A stretch of DNA of 5,152 nt from JBEKYH01 sp049511115. Its GTDB lineage: Bacteria; Planctomycetota; Phycisphaerae; Tepidisphaerales; Tepidisphaeraceae. Shown in pieces: positions 1 through 4,862 of this stretch. The notes under the pieces were generated by a model. The model searched no databases, was not told where the DNA came from, and saw only the letters and a list, made by a program, of their open reading frames with translations. The position numbers and the translations under genes are program-made. Each line of letters begins with the position of its first letter. Within the stretch, counting starts at the first letter, position 1. The stretch covers positions 1 to 5,152 of the forward strand of contig JBEKYH010000381.1 in the NCBI GenBank assembly GCA_049511115.1. Direction: 5' to 3'.

Positions 1-1844
1 CCGTCGCCCCAGTGGCGCACGTTATGGCGCGATCCGAGTCCCTCCATCGGCCCCAGGTGATAAACATCCACTTCCTGGGTCTGCCGCGTCATCGCCTCGG
101 CCATGCGATAAATATCCGCCCGGCCGGTGCGCAAAAAGCTGTACCAGAGCCACAGGTTGGGCATCAATTCCGTATTCGCCCAGGCCTGGCCACCCACATC
201 GTAGCGCCATTCGTGGCGCATGGGGTCGTAGGTGTGAATCACATCGCCGAAATCCCAGAAGCCATACCAATGGCGCTGCTCGACCTGGCCCTGGTAAAAG
301 GCGATGGCCTTGTCGAGCTCATCTTCGACCCAGCTTTGCATCGGCGTCGAGCGATTGGGCAGACTCCACAATCCAAACACCGGCAGCGAGTGGTAATACT
401 CCGGCGAGCACACCAACAGCGGAAGTTGCTGATCCGCCTGGGCCGCGTGGAAAAGATCGGCGTCCGACGGCACCTGATCGTACGGCCGGATCATCAGGAC
501 GGACGTGCGCCCAATGCCCGTCGCGGTGCTCATTCCCGGCTGCACGTCTTCGTAGCTGGCCTCCAGGCCGTTGGCTTTGATGTCGTAGTGGCGCAAGTCC
601 ATCGCGGGACTTTCCGGCGACCAGAGCCACATCGTCAGTTGTGCTTCCTTTTCCGTCGCCCCTTCGATTTCCATCTCCGTCGGCGAAAGCTGCCAGAAGT
701 TTTGCAGGCTCAGGGCCAGGCCGCCGCTGACATCCCCGAAGAATGCCAGGCCCTCTGATCGATGTCCCGCGGTAATGTTGATCCAGGCGCTCTTGGGATT
801 GGTGCGCTTTTGAATGACAAAGCCGCCGTCGTTGGCCTGCGTGAGCTTAAACGCATCCCAAGTGGCCATTTCGCCGACGGTCGCGCCGCTCCGCATCTGG
901 TTGAACTGGGCGAGATTCGGGATGCGCTTGCCGGCCACCTGCAGGGCGTAAAGCTGGTCGGAAGGATCGCGCCGCCCCACCATCCAGCGCACCGGCTCAG
1001 CCAGCATCCCCGTGTCACCCGCGAGGCGGACGTGGCGATTCTGGAATTCCTCGCGCAGCGGCACGCCAAAGCGCACGCCCAGGCTATGAATGAAATCTTT
1101 TTCCTGGTCGCCGTCGAAGATGAAGGTGTGCACCATTTTGATCGAGTCGGCGCCCGCAAAAAAATAAAGGCGGACGATGAAGGGCAGAAATGCCCGATCG
1201 CCGCTCAATGATTTGTGCATTCCCGTGATCTTCACCACGGCCCGCACCGGCCCGGTCTGCTCCACGGTTACCGCGTCAATCCGGCTCGCATAATCCTCGT
1301 AGCGCAGGACATTTTGCGAATCGAGCTGCGAGCGGTCTTCGAGGCTGCAAACCAGTTCGCCATGCTCGGCGACAACGTGGCCGCCCAATGAAATGGAATC
1401 GATCAAATCCCGCCCAGTCTTGCCGACGCGGCAGACCAGCGAGCCGCTGGTGATGGTGATGGCCTGATCATCCTGGGAAACCTGGATGGGTGATGCCGGC
1501 GCAACCGCCGCCCCCGCGGACAAAGTCAGCGGCCCGGCGACATTGTCCGAAGCGGCAATCGCGTTGCCCGTCCACTTCACCGATCCATCCGGCCACCAGG
1601 CCGTAACCCAGGTCTGCAGCGGCACCGATTTTCCCGCGGCGTCGGCCAGCGCAAACGTGGTCTGCTTGCTCACCGCACCCTGCGGCCACGGAACGCCCCA
1701 GCTCACGCCCTCGTTGACGGGCGGAACCAATTTATCGAGCCAATTGAGCGTGACGCTCTGCACGTCGCCCAGCGCCGCGCGAAGCGGCGAGACAGCGATG
1801 CACAACAGAACAAACCCGGCCAGACGAATGCGCGATGGGTTCAC
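1..1844 (-). CDS. Secreted exo-rhamnogalacturonan lyase-like protein (PL26 / PcRGLX / YetA family), C-terminus beyond the window
   Basis: The minus frame is open for 614 codons from a GTG at 1844 to the window edge. Residues 1-23 look like a Sec signal peptide: basic NPSRIR, hydrophobic AGFVLLCIAV, likely cleavage after SPLRA. The one Cys lacks a lipobox. Next comes a segment like the N-terminal RIFT-barrel domain of PcRGLX-type proteins (about 30-110, with NEGVSWGVPWPQG at 44-56), then a beta-rich region (about 120-410, with RLYFFAGADSIKMVHTFIFDG at about 225-245). The start of a helical, probably alpha/alpha-barrel, domain follows, rich in aromatics and His (RHWYGFWDFGDVIHTYD, 524-540; SRHNVRHWGD, 605-614). 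Characterised relatives cleave the rhamnogalacturonan-I backbone of pectin by beta-elimination, so the inferred role is extracytoplasmic pectin breakdown. Relatives are longer (about 850-950 residues), so some 250-300 residues lie outside. Family placement is from remembered motifs. The substrate is unproven because many bacterial members are uncharacterised. Confidence 0.8.
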   Translation of the reverse strand, partial: MNPSRIRLAGFVLLCIAVSPLRAALGDVQSVTLNWLDKLVPPVNEGVSWGVPWPQGAVSKQTTFALADAAGKSVPLQTWVTAWWPDGSVKWTGNAIAASDNVAGPLTLSAGAAVAPASPIQVSQDDQAITITSGSLVCRVGKTGRDLIDSISLGGHVVAEHGELVCSLEDRSQLDSQNVLRYEDYASRIDAVTVEQTGPVRAVVKITGMHKSLSGDRAFLPFIVRLYFFAGADSIKMVHTFIFDGDQEKDFIHSLGVRFGVPLREEFQNRHVRLAGDTGMLAEPVRWMVGRRDPSDQLYALQVAGKRIPNLAQFNQMRSGATVGEMATWDAFKLTQANDGGFVIQKRTNPKSAWINITAGHRSEGLAFFGDVSGGLALSLQNFWQLSPTEMEIEGATEKEAQLTMWLWSPESPAMDLRHYDIKANGLEASYEDVQPGMSTATGIGRTSVLMIRPYDQVPSDADLFHAAQADQQLPLLVCSPEYYHSLPVFGLWSLPNRSTPMQSWVEDELDKAIAFYQGQVEQRHWYGFWDFGDVIHTYDPMRHEWRYDVGGQAWANTELMPNLWLWYSFLRTGRADIYRMAEAMTRQTQEVDVYHLGPMEGLGSRHNVRHWGD

Positions 1845-1851
1845 TTTTTGA

Positions 1852-1857
1852 TCCTCA
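1852..1857 (-). promoter_or_regulatory. Shine-Dalgarno site for the PL26-like gene
   Basis: On the minus strand TGAGGA lies 7 bases before the GTG at 1844. It decides the start: there is no in-frame ATG near the N-terminus, and the signal peptide begins right at this GTG. No convincing promoter is visible upstream of it, where the sequence is repeat. Confidence 0.6.
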
Positions 1858-1860
1858 AAA

Positions 1861-1965
1861 GATGAGATGAACGCTGAGGCGCAAAGAACGCGAAGAAATT
1901 CAAAATCAATGATCCACCACCCGCTCGGCTGCGCCTCGCTTGAGGACACAGAGGACACAGAGGTA
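1861..1965 (-). repeat. Dispersed repeat, left copy of a head-to-head pair (copy A-left)
   Basis: Read on the minus strand this begins CCTCTGTGTCCTCTGTGTCC, continues with the 22-base GC-rich module (plus-strand 1920-1941), then GGTG, a diverged stretch, TTCTTCGCGTTCTTTGCG, and CAGCGTTCAT. It matches copies B (3333-3457) and C (4322-4448) in the opposite orientation. Its end lies within 20 bases of the PL26-like start codon, so it forms most of that gene's upstream region. It carries no credible gene. Confidence 0.75.
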
Positions 1966-1996
1966 AACCAGAATTCCAATTGAATTTGATTTGTCT

Positions 1997-2102
1997 TTCC
2001 TCTGTGTCCTCCGTGTCCTCTGTGGTGAATCTTGCATTTCTTGGCGTTTAACTCTTTGAATTGTCTTCTCGGCGTCTCTGTGTCTCGGCGTTCATTTCTC
2101 TG
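1997..2102 (+). repeat. Dispersed repeat, right copy of a head-to-head pair (copy A-right)
   Basis: The plus strand reads TTCCTCTGTGTCCTCCGTGT, then CCTCTGTGGTGAAT, a diverged middle, and a CTCGGCGTTCATTTCTCTG end. It is a sequence relative of copies B and C but lacks the 22-base module: TG stands in its place. With copy A-left it forms an imperfect inverted repeat about 240 bases long around an AT-rich centre (1966-1996). It stops 4 bases short of the PurM-like stop codon, so a transcript of that gene would fold into this structure. There is no T-run typical of an intrinsic terminator. Confidence 0.7.
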
Positions 2103-2106
2103 CCCC

Positions 2107-3210
2107 TTACCTCACTTGCAACGTGCTTCCGTCGAAAACAATTCCCAGCGGGTGCAATTCCACCGCCTTTCGCCCACCGCGGCCCCGGACCATGCCGGCG
2201 ACCCAGGCGGACAGGCCGCAGTCGCGGGCGGCGGCCATTGTGCCGGCCACGTCCGCCGGCGTGACGTACGCCGCGAATCCGGCACCCATGTTGAATGTCG
2301 CGTAGGCTTCCTCCTCGGTGACCGGCCCGTACTTGCGGATGAAGCGGAAAATCTCCGGCGGGTGGCCGATGTCGGTGATTTCGTAAACGAACGGCTCAGG
2401 CAGCCGCATCAGTTTGCGCCAGCCGTGGCCGGTAACGTGAACGGCGTATTTCAGGGCGATCCCCGCATTCTGGCAGGCGGCGATGAATGGCACATAAATC
2501 ACGCTCGGCTCCAGCAACGCCTGCCCATAGGGGCGGCCGTCATCGAGCTCGCTCGCGTACCCGTCGGGCAACTGATCCGCGATGGCGCGGCACAGGGTCA
2601 GCCCGTTGGCGTGAACGCCGCTGCTGGCCAGGAGGATGATGACATCACCGTCGCAGACATCGCCGGTGATGCGCAGATGCTTGGGTCGGATGCGCCCCAT
2701 CGCCGACCCGGCCAGCACGATCGACTGCGGCTGGACGATGCCGCGCAGAGCCGGCGTCTCTCCGCCGCCCCAAACCGCGCCGGACAACTCGCACCCGCGC
2801 GCAAATCCCGCTGCCAGATCAACGCGGCGTTTTTCATCCGCGAACCAGCTCGAATCCCCCACCGCCGCGTGCATGGCCACCGAGATCGGCAGCGCCCCGC
2901 AGGTGATCATGTCATTGACGATCGCCGCAACCGTGTCGATACCGATCTGTTTGTAAAAGCTCTGGCCGGTCTGCTCATATACCGCGTCGGCCACCAGGTT
3001 CTTAGTCCCCAGCCCCTCCTCGACGTGCGCCAGGTATTCATCCGGCGTTTCAATCAGATAGGCACTATCCCCGCGCGAGCCGGTGGCTTCGGTGAGACCG
3101 TGATGGACAAGCTGGCTGATGGTCCCCGCCGCCGCGCGCTGGCAGAGCCGCTTGAAGGCATCCAGCGTGTCATATTTTACGCCGGCCGCGTCATAGCTCA
3201 GGACAGCCAT
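2107..3210 (-). CDS. PurM-like AIR synthase (phosphoribosylformylglycinamidine cyclo-ligase family), divergent
   Basis: A 367-residue protein of the PurM/AIR-synthase fold. PurM makes aminoimidazole ribotide from FGAM and ATP in the cytoplasm, the fifth step of purine synthesis. Family marks in order: SYDAAGV (5-11), GLGTK (66-70), IGIDTVAAIVND (89-100), WGGGET (147-152), LASSGVHANGLTL (194-206), LLEPSVIYV (232-240), VTGHGW (259-264), TFNMGAG (305-311). Length is close to PurM (about 345). The frame stays open upstream to an ATG at 3366, but those 52 extra codons run into repeat B and look nothing like the family. The ATG at 3210 gives the usual PurM-type N-terminus and sits beside a promoter. 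Differences from textbook PurM, ETPALRG for ETAEMPG and TGHGW for TGGG, suggest a paralogue ('AIR synthase-related') and leave the true substrate open, so I give no symbol. No purine gene is adjacent. Confidence 0.82.
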   Translation of the reverse strand: MAVLSYDAAGVKYDTLDAFKRLCQRAAAGTISQLVHHGLTEATGSRGDSAYLIETPDEYLAHVEEGLGTKNLVADAVYEQTGQSFYKQIGIDTVAAIVNDMITCGALPISVAMHAAVGDSSWFADEKRRVDLAAGFARGCELSGAVWGGGETPALRGIVQPQSIVLAGSAMGRIRPKHLRITGDVCDGDVIILLASSGVHANGLTLCRAIADQLPDGYASELDDGRPYGQALLEPSVIYVPFIAACQNAGIALKYAVHVTGHGWRKLMRLPEPFVYEITDIGHPPEIFRFIRKYGPVTEEEAYATFNMGAGFAAYVTPADVAGTMAAARDCGLSAWVAGMVRGRGGRKAVELHPLGIVFDGSTLQVR

Positions 3211-3216
3211 GCGGAT

Positions 3217-3245
3217 GTTGTAGGACAAGGGGGGCGAGGGGTCAA
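3217..3245 (-). promoter_or_regulatory. Sigma-70-type promoter for the PurM-like gene, apparently leaderless
   Basis: On the minus strand TTGACC (3245-3240), a 17-base spacer and TACAAC (3222-3217) fit a housekeeping promoter, with 5/6 and 4/6 matches to consensus. Only 6 bases separate the -10 box from the ATG at 3210, so transcription would begin at or next to the start codon. There is no Shine-Dalgarno site, which agrees with a leaderless mRNA and supports 3210 rather than 3366 as the start. Confidence 0.5.
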
Positions 3246-3332
3246 ATGCGCACGCGGGTACGCGGGCAAGGACCCAGGGCCGAGAAACGGACCTGGTTGT
3301 TGGAGGGTCCGCATGAGAGCTCAAATTCTGAT

Positions 3333-3457
3333 TCTTGTATTTCCTCTGCGTCCTCCGTGTCCTCAAGCGAGGCGCAGCCGAGCGGGTGGTGAATCCCGCC
3401 TTTGCATTCCTTCGCGTTCTTCGCGTCTTCGCGGTAAAGAATTTTTTCGCAAATCAG
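3333..3457 (+). repeat. Dispersed repeat copy B
   Basis: A 125-base element in two blocks. The first is CCTCTGCGTCCTCCGTGTCC followed by the 22-base module (3365-3386) and GGTGAATCCCGC. The second is built from repeated TTCGCG units (TTCGCGTTCTTCGCGTCTTC) and ends GGTAAAGAATTTTTTCGC and AAATCAG. It matches copy C (4322-4448) almost base for base: a few substitutions and a 2-base length difference. It lies between the minus-strand genes at 2107-3210 and 3556-3903. Reading frames through it are low complexity on both strands (for example HHPLGCASLEDTEDAEE on the minus strand) and are unlikely to be proteins. Confidence 0.88.
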
Positions 3458-3461
3458 TTTT

Positions 3462-3546
3462 GTAGGGTGGGCACTGCCGGCACTGCCCACCATTGCTGCA
3501 AAGGTGCCCACCCTACGCGCTGCAGCGCCAGGTGCGCGAACGCGTT
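3462..3546. repeat. REP-like cluster of nested palindromes
   Basis: GTAGGGTGGGCA (3462-3473) pairs perfectly with TGCCCACCCTAC (3505-3516) across a 31-base loop. The left arm also belongs to a shorter palindrome (3466-3491; arms GGTGGGCA-TGCC and GGCA-TGCCCACC, with one C/C pair of mismatched positions). That palindrome contains a 9-base direct repeat, GGCACTGCC. A perfect palindrome GCGCTGCAGCGC (3517-3528) and AACGCGTT (3539-3546) follow. It lies 10-95 bases beyond the stop of the small membrane gene. It may protect or end that transcript, but no T-run follows on either strand, so it is not a textbook intrinsic terminator. Confidence 0.65.
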
Positions 3547-3555
3547 ATACGACGG

Positions 3556-3903
3556 TCAACGCAATGTTCTAAATAACTCAGACAGAAACCCCCAGGTCCC
3601 CATGCCTCCAACCAGGATGATGATGACCAGCCCAACGCGGCGTGCATTGGAGCTTTGCCGAAAGGACAGAATCGCTAAAACGAGCGAAACCGGAGCGCCG
3701 AAGTAGCATGCAATGATCGTGGAAACGGGAAGAACCACAACCTCGCCGGGATCGTGCTTGGAACCTGACGCGTTTAGGGCAAACGGCAAAATGATGATCA
3801 CCCACAGCAGCCACTGGGGGACGCGCAGCAGCCACGGGCTGCGCGCTGGAGCCTGCGGCTTGGATCGGCCATCCGACTGCTGATTTGCCGGGTCAGACGT
3901 CAT
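3556..3903 (-). CDS. Small integral membrane protein of unknown function
   Basis: A 115-residue protein that I do not recognise. Residues 1-28 are polar and probably cytoplasmic (many Ser, Pro, Gln and Lys/Arg). Three hydrophobic stretches follow: about 30-45 (WLLWVIIILPFALNA), about 55-80 (VVVLPVSTIIACYFGAPVSL and on) and about 88-110 (VGLVIIILVGGMGTWGF), with a basic loop SSNARR between the last two. No catalytic motif is visible. The start ATG is 12 bases after the stop of the SIMPL-type gene and in the same frame, with no strong Shine-Dalgarno site, so translation may be coupled to that gene. The hydrophobic pattern with charged loops argues for a true protein. Base composition of this pair looks lower in GC than the neighbours by eye. 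Confidence 0.68.
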   Translation of the reverse strand: MTSDPANQQSDGRSKPQAPARSPWLLRVPQWLLWVIIILPFALNASGSKHDPGEVVVLPVSTIIACYFGAPVSLVLAILSFRQSSNARRVGLVIIILVGGMGTWGFLSELFRTLR

Positions 3904-3915
3904 CTTCTTACAAAC

Positions 3916-4257
3916 CTACTTCCCTACCCCCGCGACGATCTCAATTCGGTCCAGATCACGCAGCGTTATCGAGTAACCGATTTTGGCCCTGTAACCTATA
4001 AGGCGCCGCTCACTCTGAATAAACTGATGCTCTTGCAGCAGGGTAATTCGCGAGCTTCCAAAGCCATCGAGATTCTGCTTGCTCAGGTATGACTGAACAG
4101 CCGCGGCGGCTTGACGAGCAGCGCCAAAGGCTTTCTTTGGGTCCTTTTCCAACCGTGATACGGCAACCGAAATCGTCGCGGTATCCGGCGACACCCGGAT
4201 AATCGACGAGCCAAAAACCCGAACGCCCGATGAGAACTCGCTCGCGGCCTCTTTCAT
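3916..4257 (-). CDS. SIMPL-domain (DUF541) protein, C-terminally truncated
   Basis: A 113-residue protein like the N-terminal half of SIMPL/DUF541 proteins: GVRVFGSSIIRVSPDTATIS (11-30), a helical KKAFGAARQAAAAVQSYLSK (41-60), then IGYRAKIGYSITLRDLDRIE (87-106). Family members are about 200-250 residues and continue past the LRDLD motif with a second half. Here a TAG follows AGVGK at once. Most SIMPL proteins are exported, yet no signal peptide is present (N-terminus MKEAASEF). The protein is thus short at both ends and may be a decayed or remodelled copy. The ATG at 4257 is preceded by AGAAGAG, a weak Shine-Dalgarno site, and by a plausible promoter. The family's function is poorly defined (named for interaction with a mouse pelle-like kinase; periplasmic stress roles are proposed), so I infer none. 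Confidence 0.72.
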   Translation of the reverse strand: MKEAASEFSSGVRVFGSSIIRVSPDTATISVAVSRLEKDPKKAFGAARQAAAAVQSYLSKQNLDGFGSSRITLLQEHQFIQSERRLIGYRAKIGYSITLRDLDRIEIVAGVGK

Positions 4258-4277
4258 AACAACTCTTCTTTTCGTTG

Positions 4278-4306
4278 GGTGTAGCTCACTTCCACCACTA
4301 TGTAAA
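4278..4306 (-). promoter_or_regulatory. Candidate promoter of the SIMPL / membrane-protein pair
   Basis: On the minus strand TTTACA (4306-4301), a 17-base spacer and TACACC (4283-4278) match the sigma-70 boxes at 5/6 and 3/6 positions. The predicted transcript start is about 13-15 bases before the ATG at 4257, leaving room for the AGAAGAG ribosome site. The weak -10 box keeps confidence modest. Confidence 0.35.
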
Positions 4307-4321
4307 CGTCGTTAATGAGAA

Positions 4322-4448
4322 TCTTGGTATTCCTCTGCGTCCTCCGTGTCCTCAAGCGAGGCGCAGCCGAGCGGGTGGTGAATCCCGCATTTGCATTCCT
4401 TCGCGTTCTTCGCGTCTTCGCGGTAAAGAATCTTTTTTCGCAAATCAG
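4322..4448 (+). repeat. Dispersed repeat copy C
   Basis: A 127-base near-duplicate of copy B (3333-3457) in the same orientation: CCTCTGCGTCCTCCGTGTCC, the 22-base module (4354-4375), GGTGAATCCCGC, then TTCGCGTTCTTCGCGTCTTC and a CGCAAATCAG end. Differences seen are a few substitutions in the first 8 bases, C/A at 4389, and two extra bases near the T-run. It sits between the divergent SIMPL and ArsR genes and ends 1 base before the ArsR -35 box. Confidence 0.88.
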
Positions 4449-4449
4449 C

Positions 4450-4478
4450 TTGACCTCCCCTGAAAAATCATGTAACTA
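4450..4478 (+). promoter_or_regulatory. Candidate promoter of the ArsR-AHSA1 operon
   Basis: TTGACC (4450-4455) is a good -35 box, identical to that of the PurM-like gene. At 17 bases' distance lies TAACTA (4473-4478), a poor -10 box that is part of the palindrome. Transcription from here would begin about 3 bases before the ATG at 4488, giving a nearly leaderless mRNA. That fits the lack of any Shine-Dalgarno site before this ATG. The -35 is more convincing than the -10. Confidence 0.4.
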
Positions 4479-4488
4479 AATAGTTACA
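4471..4488. promoter_or_regulatory. Operator-like palindrome at the ArsR start codon
   Basis: TGTAACTA-AA-TAGTTACA is a perfect 8-base inverted repeat with a 2-base spacer. It covers the presumed -10 region and the first base of the ATG at 4488. ArsR-family repressors bind such short AT-rich palindromes in their own promoters, so this is the expected autorepression site. A protein bound here would block RNA polymerase and cover the start codon. Confidence 0.72.
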
Positions 4489-4862
4489 TGAATGACGCTC
4501 TGACCTGGAAAGCCCTGTCCGATCCGACGCGGCGATCGATCCTGGATTTACTCCGGGAAAGGCCGCGGACCACCGGGGAAATTTGCGCGCATTTCCCGGC
4601 GATCACCAGGATCGGGACGATGCGGCATCTGAGCGTTTTGGAATCGGCTTACTTGATCTTCGTGCGGCGCGAAGGGCGCTTGCGCTGGAACCATCTGAAT
4701 CCCGTCCCCATTCAGCTTATTTACGAACGCTGGGTCAAATCCTACGAGCCTTTGTGGGCCAGTCACGGATTGCGGCTCAAGCAGTTCGTCGAATCCAGGA
4801 AAGGAAAACGCCATGGAAAACGCTACGGAAAACACCATGAACGAGCAGGTGCGAGCGGTTGA
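4488..4862 (+). CDS. ArsR/SdpR-family winged-helix transcriptional repressor
   Basis: A 124-residue DNA-binding regulator. The N-terminus NDALTWKALSDPTRRSILDLL (2-22) is the family signature. A helix-turn-helix follows at about 28-54 (TTGEICAHFP ... TMRHLSVLESA), then the wing (FVRREGRLRWNHLNP, 58-72) and a C-terminal dimerisation helix (about 76-103). The metal-binding ELCVCDL motif of arsenic sensors is absent, so the ligand is unknown. This subtype is usually paired with an AHSA1/SRPBCC gene, as here. The last 20 residues or so (KGKRHGKRYGKHHERAGASG) are a Lys/Arg/His-rich tail longer than usual, encoded partly within the overlap with the next gene. The start is fixed by the signature and by the palindrome ending on its first base. 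Autorepression is inferred. Confidence 0.9.
   Translation: MNDALTWKALSDPTRRSILDLLRERPRTTGEICAHFPAITRIGTMRHLSVLESAYLIFVRREGRLRWNHLNPVPIQLIYERWVKSYEPLWASHGLRLKQFVESRKGKRHGKRYGKHHERAGASG
4801..4805 (+). promoter_or_regulatory. Shine-Dalgarno site for the AHSA1 gene
   Basis: AAGGA lies 7 bases before the ATG at 4813, inside the end of the ArsR gene, and a second AGGA lies just upstream at 4797. This favours 4813 over the in-frame ATG at 4837, which has a weaker upstream site. Confidence 0.55.

Noticed and set aside
12..1211. Plus-strand open frames at 12-758 and 762-1211
   Set aside because: Both are antisense to the PL26-like gene and are Arg/His/Pro-rich shadows of a GC-biased coding strand.
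3211..3366. A 52-codon upstream extension of the PurM-like gene
   Set aside because: The extra residues are low complexity, run into repeat B and have no family match. The promoter and the usual PurM N-terminus support the ATG at 3210.
3328..3457. CTGATT / AATCAG as terminal inverted repeats of copy B
   Set aside because: Copy C lacks the left CTGATT, so this is not a shared element end, and no flanking target duplication is seen.
2032..3465. Long plus-strand open frame (477 codons)
   Set aside because: It is antisense to the PurM-like gene, whose family motifs are clear. The translation is rich in Arg, Pro and Gln and resembles no family. Both of its ends fall inside repeats.
3242..3706. 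Small open frames on both strands through repeat B (minus 3242-3511, plus 3335-3706)
   Set aside because: Their residues are translations of the repeat (such as HHPLGCASLEDTEDAEE), a known kind of spurious ORF, and the plus one also overlaps the membrane gene in antisense.
4354..4380. tRNA-like D-arm in the 22-base module (GCCGAGCGGGTGG)
   Set aside because: No acceptor stem, anticodon arm or T-arm can be found around it, and the same string recurs inside the repeats.
1861..4448. CRISPR array from the spaced repeat copies
   Set aside because: The copies are about 105-127 bases, irregularly spaced, in both orientations and separated by genes, with no cas gene in view.
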